From NCBI GenBank assembly GCA_020427395.1, contig JAGQON010000025.1, forward strand, positions 1-49,239: a stretch of 49,239 nt of DNA, in the 5' to 3' direction. Within the stretch, counting starts at the first letter, position 1; each line of letters starts with the position of its first letter. The position numbers were made by a program, and so were the translations under genes. Under the pieces are notes generated by a model. It made no database searches. It was not told the DNA's origin and saw only the letters and a list, made by a program, of their open reading frames with translations. Positions 32,129-41,722 of this stretch are shown here, piece by piece. The stretch is from Phycisphaerales bacterium (lineage in GTDB: Bacteria > Planctomycetota > Phycisphaerae > Phycisphaerales > UBA1924).

Positions 32129-32263
32129 GGGGTGCCGGCTCGGGGGGACCCATCCCTGAATACCACCCGGTTCGTCTAGAGTACCACATCGGTTCGCACG
32201 CGTTCTACCATTGAGCACCCCTGAGGGTGCAATCGACACAAGTTCACACGAGACGGAGCCCGC
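32129..32263. promoter_or_regulatory. Divergent control region between the VWA operon and pyrH
   Basis: These 135 bases lie between the proposed VWA start and pyrH on the opposite strand and should contain both promoters. A hairpin GCACCC-CTGA-GGGTGC (32215-32230) lies about 34 bases before the pyrH start and has no T-run. If the VWA protein actually starts at 32239, most of this region is coding. No clear -35/-10 pair was recognised. Confidence 0.3.
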
Positions 32264-33013
32264 ATGCCAGACTCATCTTCCGCCCGCGCCCGATTGGGCA
32301 AACCAACCCGCGTGCTGCTCAAGCTCAGCGGCGAAGCGTTCTGCAGACCCGGCGGCTTCGGGATCGACACCAAGGAACTCGGGATCATCGCCAACGAGAT
32401 CAAGGATGCAACCCGTGCGGGGGCACAGATCGCCGTGGTGGTCGGCGGGGGAAACATCATCCGTGGGGCCGAGCTGGCCAAGAGCGGCGATATCCACCAG
32501 GCCACGGCCGATTACATGGGCATGCTCGGCACAGTCATGAACGGGGCCGCCCTCAAAGAGAAACTCGATTCAATCGGGATCGACTCCCGTGTCATGTCCG
32601 CCCTGGACATCAAAGCCGTGGCGGAGCCCTTCATCCGGAATCGCGCCATGCGTCACCTGGAGAAGGGACGGGTGATTATCCTGGCCGCGGGTACCGGAAG
32701 CCCGTTCTTTACCACGGACACCTGCGCAGCCCTGCGAGCCACCGAGCTCGAGTGTGACCTGCTGCTCAAGGCGACCAAGGTCGACGGCGTGTACTCAGCA
32801 GATCCCAAGACCAACCCCGACGCGACCCGATACAGCGAGCTTTCCTTCAGCGAGGCCCTGAGCAAAAAACTGGCGATCATGGACATGACCGCCCTGGCGA
32901 TGTGCCAGGAACGAAAGATCCCCGTGCTCGTCTTTGATTTCAAGATCTCGGGAAATATCCGCCGTGTGATCGAGGGCGAAGAGATCGGCACCCTGCTCAC
33001 CAGCGAGGGCTGA
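32264..33013 (+). CDS. pyrH: Uridylate (UMP) kinase
   Basis: Phosphorylates UMP to UDP in pyrimidine nucleotide synthesis; cytoplasmic, hexameric in other bacteria. The 249-residue protein has RVLLKLSGEAF, GGGNIIRGAE, DYMGMLGTVMNG and the C-terminal KATKVDGVYSADPKTNPDA, all diagnostic of bacterial PyrH in the amino-acid kinase family. A GGAG ribosome-binding site precedes the ATG. frr follows 65 bases later, the usual pairing, but rpsB and tsf are not upstream here. Confidence 0.97.
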   Translation: MPDSSSARARLGKPTRVLLKLSGEAFCRPGGFGIDTKELGIIANEIKDATRAGAQIAVVVGGGNIIRGAELAKSGDIHQATADYMGMLGTVMNGAALKEKLDSIGIDSRVMSALDIKAVAEPFIRNRAMRHLEKGRVIILAAGTGSPFFTTDTCAALRATELECDLLLKATKVDGVYSADPKTNPDATRYSELSFSEALSKKLAIMDMTALAMCQERKIPVLVFDFKISGNIRRVIEGEEIGTLLTSEG

Positions 33014-33078
33014 AACGACCAAATCACCCAGAGAAGGGCTATGATTCCGCCCCCAAAACCGCGAATGGAGAATCACGC

Positions 33079-33651
33079 ATGAGCACCGACCCAGACACCA
33101 TTTTGCTCGAAGCCGAATCGCAAATGCAGAAGGCCATCGAATACCTCGGCAGCGAACTCAAGGGTATCCGTGCCGGGCGCGCGTCGCCCGCCATGCTCGA
33201 GTATGTCAAGGTTGAGTGCTACGGCTCAGAATCCGACATCAAGGGCATCGCGGCCGTCTCGGTCCCCGAGCCCACCCAGCTGCTGGTCAAGCCCTTTGAC
33301 CCCTCCCTCTGTGGAGCGATCAAGAACGGTATCGAGGCCGCGAACCTGGGTGTGAACCCGCAGGTCGAGGACAAGCAGATCCGCATCTACCTGCCCGCCC
33401 TGACCAGCGACCGCCGCAAGGAACTCGTCTCCCATGCCAAAAAGGTCGGCGAGGAGCAGAAAGTCGTCCTCCGCAACGCCCGGCGCGACGCGAACAAGTT
33501 CGCCGACTCGCTGGCCAAGCAGGACGGCACCCATTACTCTGAAGACGAGATCAAGACCCTCCATAGCGAGATCCAGGATCTGCTCAAGAAGTACGAGGGC
33601 CAGATCGACGAGATGGTGACCAAGAAGTCCAGCGAGATCACCGAAATCTGA
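33079..33651 (+). CDS. frr: Ribosome recycling factor
   Basis: A 190-residue cytoplasmic protein that, with EF-G, splits post-termination ribosomes. Markers are ELKGIRAGRASPAMLEYVKV, FDPSLCGAIKNGIEAANLGV, IYLPALTSDRRKELV and the long charged C-terminal helix. Length is typical (about 185). It is the second gene after pyrH and is followed by a bidirectional terminator. Confidence 0.97.
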   Translation: MSTDPDTILLEAESQMQKAIEYLGSELKGIRAGRASPAMLEYVKVECYGSESDIKGIAAVSVPEPTQLLVKPFDPSLCGAIKNGIEAANLGVNPQVEDKQIRIYLPALTSDRRKELVSHAKKVGEEQKVVLRNARRDANKFADSLAKQDGTHYSEDEIKTLHSEIQDLLKKYEGQIDEMVTKKSSEITEI

Positions 33652-33671
33652 TCGCTGCATCGAACGACATC

Positions 33672-33705
33672 AAAAAGAGCCGACCCTCGGGGCCGGCTCT
33701 TTTTC
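33672..33705. terminator. Bidirectional intrinsic terminator between frr and sppA
   Basis: AAAAAGAGCCG and CGGCTCTTTTT (33672-33682 and 33694-33704) pair around an 11-base GC-rich loop and give T-runs on both strands. It lies 20 bases after frr (+) and 23 bases after the end of sppA (-), so it can stop both convergent transcripts. Confidence 0.9.
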
Positions 33706-33728
33706 TATTCAGAGCTACATCCCGCTTT

Positions 33729-35525
33729 TCAGCGAATGAAGATCACGCGTGGGTTCACCAGCAACACCCGCTCTCGCTCAAGCAGACTAAGCGCATTGAG
33801 TGTCTCAACCGCCGACTCGTAGCGAGCATTCCCAAGCAAGGAACGAAGCACGGGCTCGAAGGGGTTGATTTCGATAGAGATCTTCGGCGAGCTCAGGAAC
33901 TGCCCGAACTGCTCCATGAGCATCTCCTCGAAGCTTGGCGGCTGGGGGTAGTGCACCACATCAAAGTCCACAATCCCGACTTCAGCGGCGAGTCCGTTGA
34001 TCGCGTCGTCGATGCCACCGATCTCGTCCGCCATCTTGAGCGAAATAGCATCGCTGCCCACAAACAGCCGCCCCTCGGCGGTCTTGCCGAGATCGATCCC
34101 CTCGCGACCAGCCGCGACGCGCGAGGTAAACAAGTCGTAGGTCTTGGTCATCTCGCGTCGCATCATCGTGAGCTGCTCGCTATCCCAAGCTGCTGTGCTC
34201 GAGAACAGGTCGCCCATCGGCCCGCGTGATCGCTCGACGATGTTGATCTTGGCTTTCTCGTATAGGTCGCCCATGGCGTACTTGCCGCCGACCACACCGA
34301 TCGAACCAACGATGCTGGAGGGATTCACGAACACCTTGTCGCCAGCGCTGAGCACGTAGTACCCGCCAGAGGCGGCCATGCTGCCCACGCTGACCCAGAC
34401 CGGCTTCTCGGTCTTGAGGCGTTCGATACCCTGCCACATGATCTCCGAGGCGATCGCCGAGCCGCCCGGCGAATCGATTCGTACGATGACGCCTTCGATC
34501 AGATCCTCGTTCATGATCGTTTCGATCGCGTTTCGGATCGTGCGTGAGCCGACCGACGAACCGCCTCCGAAGAGCCCTCCGGAACTGGAATCACCGTCGA
34601 TGATTGTGCCATTGATGTGGAGCACGGCAATCGTCGGGTGATCGACATTCACCGGACCATTCGTTTTCATCCCCAGCCCGGAGAAGATCGAGAACGGCGA
34701 GATTGATTCGCCCCCGTCCCCGGTGTCATACGGATCGCTGACCCAGGTCACCTCGCCGTTGTACTCGTCGCTGAAATAAGCTCGCAGCTCGGGCAGGTCA
34801 ACCTCGGCATCGACCACGCCGGCCTGGATCGCCTCATCACCGTTTGCGGCCCAGATCACACGCATGGATTCATCGAGTTCTTCCTCAGTCAGGTCTCGCC
34901 CGTCCATCAGCTTGGATCGGATATTCGCGTACATCGCGTCGAGCAGTTGATTGATATTCTGATCCCAAGATGGCGATGGTTGCGAACGGGTCATCTGCTC
35001 GTTGGCGCCCTTGAAATCCCCCACCTGCACGAGCTGAGCCTTCACACCTACCCACGACAGCGTGTCCGCAAGGTACATCTCCTCGGCGTGCAGCCCCGGG
35101 AAGGACACATAGCCGCCCCGCTGCAAAATCACTTCGTCTGCGTAAGACGCCAGCACCAGATCGCTGGTGCCGTATCCCTCGGCAAATATGTGAACCTTCT
35201 TGCCCTCGTCGCGCAGGCGGGCGATGGCGCTGCCGATCTCCTCGACCTGCGTCATGCTCAGCGCGGTGTCTTTCAGCCGCAGAACGAGACCGGCAAACTC
35301 GTCGTCGTACGCGAGCGTGTCGATCGTACTCACGATCCCGAGCAGCGAGCCTGTCCCATCGCCGAGCCACGAATAACCCAACTCGACCTCTGCGGGTGAG
35401 CCGTTGATCTCGATGACCGCAAGACTGACATCCTCGGCAAGAACGACAGGGGTACCGACCAGGGAAACCAAGGCCGTCGCGAGCATGGCGTTGGCACTGA
35501 ACTTTGACATTATCGATGTGTGCAT
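33729..35525 (-). CDS. sppA: Signal peptide peptidase SppA, long form (S49 family)
   Basis: A 598-residue serine protease with a Ser/Lys dyad, close in size to the 618-residue E. coli SppA. It has an N-terminal signal or anchor segment (LATALVSLVGTPVVLA) and two tandem S49 halves. The catalytic Lys is probably K172 in QVGDFKGANEQMTR in the first half, and the nucleophile S386 in SMAASGGYY in the second; RIDSPGGSA and SIVGSIGVVGG are further family marks. It cleaves remnant signal peptides in the membrane. GGAGGAC before the ATG supports the start. It follows the zinc-ribbon membrane protein on the same strand by 61 bases. Confidence 0.93.
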   Translation of the reverse strand: MHTSIMSKFSANAMLATALVSLVGTPVVLAEDVSLAVIEINGSPAEVELGYSWLGDGTGSLLGIVSTIDTLAYDDEFAGLVLRLKDTALSMTQVEEIGSAIARLRDEGKKVHIFAEGYGTSDLVLASYADEVILQRGGYVSFPGLHAEEMYLADTLSWVGVKAQLVQVGDFKGANEQMTRSQPSPSWDQNINQLLDAMYANIRSKLMDGRDLTEEELDESMRVIWAANGDEAIQAGVVDAEVDLPELRAYFSDEYNGEVTWVSDPYDTGDGGESISPFSIFSGLGMKTNGPVNVDHPTIAVLHINGTIIDGDSSSGGLFGGGSSVGSRTIRNAIETIMNEDLIEGVIVRIDSPGGSAIASEIMWQGIERLKTEKPVWVSVGSMAASGGYYVLSAGDKVFVNPSSIVGSIGVVGGKYAMGDLYEKAKINIVERSRGPMGDLFSSTAAWDSEQLTMMRREMTKTYDLFTSRVAAGREGIDLGKTAEGRLFVGSDAISLKMADEIGGIDDAINGLAAEVGIVDFDVVHYPQPPSFEEMLMEQFGQFLSSPKISIEINPFEPVLRSLLGNARYESAVETLNALSLLERERVLLVNPRVIFIR

Positions 35526-35586
35526 TGTGTCCTCCGAGAAATCTATACGGGCTCTCTCAGTGTATGGGTTCGACGGGATTCCCGTA

Positions 35587-36549
35587 TCAGATCCCGTTGG
35601 TTCTTCGGGATTTCTGGCGGTTCGTCTCGAAGATATCGCTCAGCCCCACGCCGGGGCGCACAAGCACAGGGTATAGGCGGACCGTATCCGCACAGATATT
35701 GATCATCCCAACCGTGAAGAGCACCGACCCCAGCGAGATAATCACAACCGAAACGATCTCGAGCACCTCAGCGACCGATATCGGTGTATACAGCGTCGCG
35801 ATCGAGAGCATGTCTCCCAGAGTCGCGATCCCCAGCGACGCCAGCACCGCCATCATCGACTGCCGATCCACACGACCCGTCCGGACGATGACTGATCGGA
35901 CCGCGAGCCCCACCGCCGAGGGACGCAGCCCCCAGACGATCCCCGCCACCAGCAGGAACATGGCGATGCGGAGCACAGATCGCCCGAGCGCATCACCGCC
36001 CGGCGAGAAGAGCGGCGAGGGCGCAATCACATCGTGCCCCAGATAGATCGCGTCATAGACAAAGATCAACGCGGCGTACATCGAGACGCCGATCGAGCTC
36101 CGCAGTGCTTCCCAGCGCGTCACCGACCGGTGCGGGCGGATCATGGTCATCGCACCCAGCATCGAGACGATCAAGCCGATCAAACCCGTCCACGCGAGGA
36201 AGGTCGGGTTCCAAGTCGCGAACCCCATATCTCGGAGCACCTCAGCCCCGCGGAGCAGCCAGACCACGACCACAGAGATCAGGGCACCAAAGCTCCACGC
36301 GCAGAGCCCGATGGCGCTCAGGCGTGGAAAACTCAGCGGGGTCAGCTCGTCCGCGTGCGGATCCACAATCCCCAGGATGGTCGCTCGCACGGGGACGCCG
36401 CACTCGGGGCACGACGCACGGATGGAAAGCCCGTGCAGGTTGTAGCCGCACGAGAGGCAGTACAGTTCTCCTGTGAGCTGGCGTGCGATCGCCGCCTCGG
36501 GATTCAACCGGCCGCTCTCGTGCTCGCTCTGTGGCTCTTCTGGGGGCAT
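35587..36549 (-). CDS. Multispanning membrane protein with N-terminal zinc ribbon
   Basis: A 320-residue protein of unknown function. The N-terminal cytosolic part holds a four-cysteine ribbon, C31-L-S-C34-G-Y-N-L-H-G then C47-P-E-C50-G, a pattern I associate with planctomycete proteins and similar to the tail of the POT transporter in this window. Around six to seven hydrophobic segments follow, among them AIGLCAWSFGALISVVVVWL and LIGLIVSMLGAMTMI. The ATG at 36549 is the best start; the frame is open to 36678. It precedes sppA and is divergent from moxR. No transporter or enzyme signature was found. Confidence 0.7.
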   Translation of the reverse strand: MPPEEPQSEHESGRLNPEAAIARQLTGELYCLSCGYNLHGLSIRASCPECGVPVRATILGIVDPHADELTPLSFPRLSAIGLCAWSFGALISVVVVWLLRGAEVLRDMGFATWNPTFLAWTGLIGLIVSMLGAMTMIRPHRSVTRWEALRSSIGVSMYAALIFVYDAIYLGHDVIAPSPLFSPGGDALGRSVLRIAMFLLVAGIVWGLRPSAVGLAVRSVIVRTGRVDRQSMMAVLASLGIATLGDMLSIATLYTPISVAEVLEIVSVVIISLGSVLFTVGMINICADTVRLYPVLVRPGVGLSDIFETNRQKSRRTNGI

Positions 36550-36689
36550 GCTGGGAGACCGTGTGCGTGGGAAGCCAGCATACACGATGGAACCGTCGCC
36601 GTCACGCCCCGAATGGCATCCCGGGCCGCAACGGACGATAGACTGTCTGCGACTGGTCCAGACATCCTGCAGCAGCAAGGCAGCACTCT

Positions 36690-37643
36690 ATGAGCACATC
36701 AGGGACGAACACGGCAAGGGAACGAATCGCACAACTACGGGACCAGATCGCCAGGGTCTACCTCGGCGATTCGCCCGCGATCGGCTGGCTGATCTGCTGC
36801 CTGCTCTCCCGAGGGCATGTGCTGCTCGAGGACGTGCCAGGCGTGGGCAAGACACTGCTCGCCTCGACGCTCGCCAAGTCGATCGACTGCCCGTTCGCCC
36901 GCGTGCAACTCACGCCCGATATGCTCCCCGCCGATCTGCTTGGCGTATCGATCTATTCGCGTGAGGGGCTTGAGCTGCGTTTTCAGCCCGGCCCCATCTT
37001 CACAAGCGTCCTGCTCGCTGACGAAATCAACCGAACCACACCGCGCACGCAATCGGCACTGCTCGAGGCGATGAGCGAGTCCCGAGTCTCGATCGACGGC
37101 ACCACGCACAAGCTGCAGGAGCCGTTCATGGTCGTCGCGACCCAGAACCCGGCCGAGTTCGAGGGGACCTACCCGCTCCCCGAAAACCAGCTCGACCGAT
37201 TCCTGATGCGTCTGAGCCTGGGCTACCCGAGCATGGATGCCGAGATCGAGATGCTGGATCTCCGCCCGGCCACCACGGTACTGGAGAAGATCGCTCCCGT
37301 ACTCCACGCTGACGATGTGATCGAGATGCAGCGTGCAGTAGACAAGGTACACCTCTCGGAACCGATCCGGCGTTATATTGTCGAGATTGCACGCCGATCA
37401 CGCGATGCCGACGAGATCATGGTCGGGCTCTCGCCGCGCGGGTCGCTCGCGCTCGCCCACGCCGCACGGGCATGGGCTTGGATGCATGATCGCGATTTCG
37501 TGCAGCCCGACGATATTCAGTCCCTGCTGGTGCCGGTTTGTGCACATCGGCTCGTGATTGAGGGGGCCGCAACGGGCTCGCACTGGATCTTGGCCGCGGA
37601 GCTTATCGACTCGATCGCCCGCCAAGTGAGCTCACCGGCCTGA
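36690..37643 (+). CDS. MoxR-family AAA+ ATPase
   Basis: A 317-residue AAA+ chaperone-like ATPase. Walker A is EDVPGVGKTLLA, Walker B LLADEINR, sensor 1 VVATQNPAEFEGTYPLPE, and GLSPRGSLALAHAARAWA is the MoxR C-terminal lid. MoxR proteins usually work with a VWA-domain partner to activate enzyme complexes, and are normally next to DUF58 and VWA genes. Here none is adjacent; the nearest VWA gene begins 4.6 kb away on the other strand. The ATG at 36690 follows a weak AAGG. Its end overlaps the convergent FAD/Fe-S dehydrogenase by 12 bases. Confidence 0.92.
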   Translation: MSTSGTNTARERIAQLRDQIARVYLGDSPAIGWLICCLLSRGHVLLEDVPGVGKTLLASTLAKSIDCPFARVQLTPDMLPADLLGVSIYSREGLELRFQPGPIFTSVLLADEINRTTPRTQSALLEAMSESRVSIDGTTHKLQEPFMVVATQNPAEFEGTYPLPENQLDRFLMRLSLGYPSMDAEIEMLDLRPATTVLEKIAPVLHADDVIEMQRAVDKVHLSEPIRRYIVEIARRSRDADEIMVGLSPRGSLALAHAARAWAWMHDRDFVQPDDIQSLLVPVCAHRLVIEGAATGSHWILAAELIDSIARQVSSPA

Positions 37644-40562
37644 GCCGACCAGCAGCTCATCGAGCAGCTCGATCGGGTGCCGTGCCCTCCTGCCCGTCCC
37701 GTCAAGGATCTGGTGCCGGCATGAGGTCCCAGGCGCGATCAGCATGTCTCCGGTGCCCAAGTTGCGCACGCTCGGGAACAGGACCTGCTCGCCAATCTTC
37801 ATCGACAGCTCGTAGCGGTGGTGGTCGTATCCGAAAGAGCCCGCCATACCGCAGCAGCCCGTCGGCAGCGTTCGGACCCGACCGGGGTAGAGGCGTTCAA
37901 AGATCCCCGAACTTGTGCCATCGCCCCAGAGCGATTTCTGGTGGCAGTGCCCGTGCAGCACGATCGTGCCGCTGATCGGTTTGCAGGCGGGTCGATTCGG
38001 ATGACGATCCCACAACCGATCGACAAAAGTTTCCGGCAGTGATGCCTTGGCAATGAAGCGATTGAGAACGGAGTCATCGTGCCCAAGTCGCAGATCAGCC
38101 CAGTCATCGCAGACGGCCGAGAGACACGACGGCTCGGGGATCATAAACGCGAGGATCGAATCGTCCTCGATAAGCCCTCGGAGAACCGACACCGTCCTGT
38201 TCGCGTCTCGCACCGCATGCTCAAGATGCCCAAGCGAGATCGCCGCGCGTCCAAGATCACTTACGGGCACGACATCCACGCCGTATCCGAGTTTCTCCAG
38301 TACCGAAACGCAAGCGAACCCTACCTCAGGCTCATTATGGGTCGTGAAGGTATCACTCAGCACCACGACGCGGGGCAGCGTCCCGGCGGGGCTTGTCCGG
38401 GCACGGACGGGGCGAGCGAATGGAGGTAGTGATCGTTGGGGATGTAGCCCCATCGCGTGGTTGATGATCGAACGAACCGGCGCAAACCGCTGCACCGCAT
38501 TCGAGAGCGACGGCACAATGGACCCAAGCCGGTTGAGCGTGTGAATACTGCTCTTGACACGAACACCGATCGGCACGCGCCCCTGCTGGCGGTAGCCCTG
38601 CGCCAGGTACTCGCTCTTGAGCTTGGCGATATCGACCGAGCTGGGACACTCGCTCTTGCAGCCCTTACAGCTCAGGCAGAGATCGAGCGTTTCCAGCGTG
38701 TCCGGGTCATTGAGGCTCGCCTCGCCGCTGGGCTCGCGACCGAGCTGGGTTTGTCCGGTGATGGCCAGCCGGAGCGCGTTGCCACGACCGCGGGTTGAGT
38801 GTCGCTCATCGAGAGTCGCCTGATACGAAGGGCACATGACGCCGCCCTGCTTGCGCCTGCACACGCCCGCCCCGTTGCAAAGCTCGATCGCGTGCGCGAA
38901 CCCATGCTCAGGTTTGTACTGGTAGTAAGTCGGCAGTGAGGCGACACGGACCTGCTCACCCAAAGGGCGAATACGCGTGTGCTGACTGATTGAATCAAGC
39001 GGCTGGGGCTCAACGATATTGCCGGGATTCATCAGGTTCAGCGGGTCGAAGACCGCCTTGATCTCCCTGAACGCGCCAAGCAACTCGGGACCAAAGACCC
39101 GCTCAATGAACGGCCCGCGTGCTCGCCCGTCACCGTGCTCGCCGGACGGAACACCACCGAGCTCGATCGTCAGATCCGCGACTTCGCTCGCAATGCGGTG
39201 CATCGCCTGCTCGTCCTCAACCGCTCGGAGGTCCAGCAGCGGACGCACATGCAGCACCCCCACCGAGGCGTGGGCGTAGTACGATGCGATCGTCCCCTCC
39301 CGCTCGACGATCCGACGGAAGCGTTGCACGAACTCACCCAGACGCTCAACCGGGACCGCGTTGTCCTCAACAAACCCAAGCGGCTTGCGACGTCCATCGA
39401 TGGCATGCAGCAGCGGCTCGCCGGCCTTGCGAAGCTGCCATGCCGCGCCCATCTGCTTCGGATCCGTGAACCGTGAGAGCGGAACGCCCGGGAGAAGCGT
39501 CTCTAACCGCGTAAGCTTCTCGTCGATCTGTTCACGCGTGTCCGCGAAGAACTCGACAAAGAGAACTGCCTTGGCGCTGGTGTCCGGCAAAACTGCGATG
39601 TGCTTGGCACACTCCTTATTACCCCTTGCGAGGTCCATGATGAGATCGTCGAGCAGTTCCACACCCGCAGGCCCAAGCGTGAGCGTTCCCGGGACGGCAG
39701 CGATCGCCGCGTCCACGCTCGCGAATGAGAGCACTCCGAGACCCTTGTGCTTGGGGCGAGGTTTCAGGTCAAGCTCCGCCCCGAGCGTGAACGCAAGCGT
39801 TCCCTCCGAGCCGGATAGAAGCGGCGCGAGATTGATGCGGTCGATGTTCCAGTTGTGCTCCTCGAGCTGATCAAGGATGACATCGAGCTGGTACCCACTC
39901 GATCGACGCATCGTTCTGGGAAACCGTTGCCTGATCAGCTCCTTGTGGCGACGAACAATCTCGACCACCCGCGTAGTGAGCTCCCGAGCCACAGGATCAT
40001 GCGCGGCCGATCCGGCGCCGAGCGTTACCAACCGCCCATCGGCGAGACAGGCAGTGATGGATCGCACATTGTCGCTTGTGCGACCGTAGAGGATCGAGTG
40101 CACCCCGGCCGCGTTATTGCCAATGCAGCCGCCGATGTTTGCCTGCCGAGCCGTGGACGGATCGGGAGCGAAGAACAGATCGTGCTCCACGACAAGATCA
40201 TTGAGATCATCGATCGTCATCCCCGCCTGGACAAAGCACACTCGATCCGCGGGGTTGACCCAGCCGAGTTGACAGCAGAACCGCGAGACATCGATCACCA
40301 ACGCACCGTTGACACACTGACCCGCCAGGCTCGTGCCACCTCCGCGCGGGAGAACAGGCACCCGAAACCGTGTGCAGAGGGTGAGCAACTCCGGCAATTG
40401 CTCGATGGATCTCGGCGTCACCACCGCCAGCGGCGCAACCTGATAGATTGATGCGTCCGTCGAGTAGAGACCACGCGTGTGCTCGTCCCGGCTGATCTGA
40501 AAGCCAAGCCGGGAGGCCTCGGTGACAAACTCGATAGGGATGGATTGAAGATCGCTGCTCAT
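37632..40562 (-). CDS. FAD-linked oxidase/Fe-S dehydrogenase fusion (YdiJ-like)
   Basis: A 976-residue flavo-iron-sulfur oxidoreductase. The first half is a PCMH FAD-binding domain (PVLPRGGGTSLAGQCVNGAL; NIGGCIGNNAAGVHS) plus the FAD-oxidase C-terminal domain. Then come cysteines for two clusters, CNGAGVCRRKQGGVMCPS and CLSCKGCKSECP, and CCG-type domains with HGHCHQKSLWG and TGCCGMAGSFGYD. This architecture matches E. coli YdiJ, reported as a D-2-hydroxyglutarate dehydrogenase; D-lactate or glycolate oxidation are alternatives. It probably passes electrons to quinone at the membrane. It is convergent with moxR (12-base overlap) and has no terminator there. Confidence 0.9.
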   Translation of the reverse strand: MSSDLQSIPIEFVTEASRLGFQISRDEHTRGLYSTDASIYQVAPLAVVTPRSIEQLPELLTLCTRFRVPVLPRGGGTSLAGQCVNGALVIDVSRFCCQLGWVNPADRVCFVQAGMTIDDLNDLVVEHDLFFAPDPSTARQANIGGCIGNNAAGVHSILYGRTSDNVRSITACLADGRLVTLGAGSAAHDPVARELTTRVVEIVRRHKELIRQRFPRTMRRSSGYQLDVILDQLEEHNWNIDRINLAPLLSGSEGTLAFTLGAELDLKPRPKHKGLGVLSFASVDAAIAAVPGTLTLGPAGVELLDDLIMDLARGNKECAKHIAVLPDTSAKAVLFVEFFADTREQIDEKLTRLETLLPGVPLSRFTDPKQMGAAWQLRKAGEPLLHAIDGRRKPLGFVEDNAVPVERLGEFVQRFRRIVEREGTIASYYAHASVGVLHVRPLLDLRAVEDEQAMHRIASEVADLTIELGGVPSGEHGDGRARGPFIERVFGPELLGAFREIKAVFDPLNLMNPGNIVEPQPLDSISQHTRIRPLGEQVRVASLPTYYQYKPEHGFAHAIELCNGAGVCRRKQGGVMCPSYQATLDERHSTRGRGNALRLAITGQTQLGREPSGEASLNDPDTLETLDLCLSCKGCKSECPSSVDIAKLKSEYLAQGYRQQGRVPIGVRVKSSIHTLNRLGSIVPSLSNAVQRFAPVRSIINHAMGLHPQRSLPPFARPVRARTSPAGTLPRVVVLSDTFTTHNEPEVGFACVSVLEKLGYGVDVVPVSDLGRAAISLGHLEHAVRDANRTVSVLRGLIEDDSILAFMIPEPSCLSAVCDDWADLRLGHDDSVLNRFIAKASLPETFVDRLWDRHPNRPACKPISGTIVLHGHCHQKSLWGDGTSSGIFERLYPGRVRTLPTGCCGMAGSFGYDHHRYELSMKIGEQVLFPSVRNLGTGDMLIAPGTSCRHQILDGTGRRARHPIELLDELLVGSGR

Positions 40563-40604
40563 CGAATGCTGAACCGTAGACCATCACGCTCGTGAGGTGC
40601 GACG

Positions 40605-40647
40605 CATGATACAAAAGAACGACCCGCGGCTGTTGCCGCGGGTCGTT
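40605..40647 (-). terminator. Intrinsic terminator after the pseudopilin gene
   Basis: On the - strand a perfect 13-bp stem AACGACCCGCGGC / GCCGCGGGTCGTT with the 4-base loop AACA is followed by CTTTTGT. It starts about 31 bases past the stop of the pseudopilin gene (40679-41722), and separates it from the FAD/Fe-S dehydrogenase gene on the same strand. Confidence 0.88.
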
Positions 40648-40678
40648 GAGTTGAGATCAAAGATCAAATCCGCGTGGA

Positions 40679-41722
40679 TTAGTCGTAGTACGGGCTGATG
40701 GTGGTCGTGGCACCAACTTCGGCCTTGTAGTACTGACGGAGGAACGCGTTGCGGTTGTTCTCTTCGCCGCTGAGCGTGACGGTGTCACTATCAACGGGGT
40801 TGGTGACGGGGAGACGGTTCTGGTCGTCTTCGTTCACGAAGATGTTGTCCGGCTTGGTCCGGTCAGCGTCATCGTTGCTGGTGAAGGTCCAGATGATCTG
40901 GCTGGGATCGGGCTCGGTCGCGAAGTCGACGTGCGAATCATTGAAGCCGATGTTGCCCGACCACTCGGTGCGGCTGCCGTTCATCGCGAGGGTGACCGAC
41001 GAGGTGCCGAGCGGGGTTTCGCCGTCGGCCTGATCGGTCTCATCGTTCTCAATGAGCTGCCAGACACCATCATTGCCGTCGCCATCGAGCTCGTAGACTG
41101 GGCCGCGGTTGGAGAGCGCGGGCTCAAGAGCATCGAAGGTGTTCTGCCACTGCGAGCGGCGGAACGCGAACGGCGGGGTGTGGGCGTAGCTGAAACCACC
41201 GGTCGAGGGGTTCGACGCATCCGTGGGGACGCCGTCCTGCCATGTCGGATCGAGCGGGGTAGCGCGGAAGTTGGGATCCCAGAGGGCTTCCGAGACACCG
41301 GTGGAGGTGCTGCCACCAACGGCGCCCTCGGGGTTCTCGAACTGGTAGTTCTCGAAGAGCTCGTAATCACCGAGCTCGATCGGGCTGTAGCAGATGCCCG
41401 TTTCGATGATGCCCTGCGAGATCAAGATCGCGAAGATGTTACCGGTGGTGTTCTTTTCCTGCGGATCGCCAAGCTGGGTGCCGTCGATCGTCTTGTCGTT
41501 CTTGTCCACGCTGCTGGGGAGCGGGTAGTTGTCGCGGTTGTTGCCCGCGAAGACGACTAGGCCCTGCATGAGCGAACGGATCTGGGTGGCATCCTTCAGC
41601 GAGTTGGCACGCTGACGGGCCTTGCCCAGTGCGGGCAGGAGGATACCGATGAGCAGCGCGATGATCGCGATGACCACCAGCAGCTCAATGAGCGTAAACG
41701 CATTCTTACGATTGGTCTTCAT
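40679..41722 (-). CDS. Type II pseudopilin-like protein with N-terminal methylation motif
   Basis: A 347-residue protein with a short basic leader (MKTNRKNA) and the prepilin segment FTLIELLVVIAIIALLIG, with the conserved Glu at position 5 of the mature part. The residue before the Phe is Ala rather than the usual Gly, which prepilin peptidases can tolerate. The external domain is Asp/Asn-rich, and a C-terminal NIGFNDSHVDF resembles the H-x9-DG pattern of planctomycete pseudopilins. Such proteins are inserted by Sec and processed by a prepilin peptidase; individual roles are mostly unknown. AAAGGAG before the ATG supports the start. It is a single-gene unit with its own terminator. Confidence 0.88.
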   Translation of the reverse strand: MKTNRKNAFTLIELLVVIAIIALLIGILLPALGKARQRANSLKDATQIRSLMQGLVVFAGNNRDNYPLPSSVDKNDKTIDGTQLGDPQEKNTTGNIFAILISQGIIETGICYSPIELGDYELFENYQFENPEGAVGGSTSTGVSEALWDPNFRATPLDPTWQDGVPTDASNPSTGGFSYAHTPPFAFRRSQWQNTFDALEPALSNRGPVYELDGDGNDGVWQLIENDETDQADGETPLGTSSVTLAMNGSRTEWSGNIGFNDSHVDFATEPDPSQIIWTFTSNDDADRTKPDNIFVNEDDQNRLPVTNPVDSDTVTLSGEENNRNAFLRQYYKAEVGATTTISPYYD

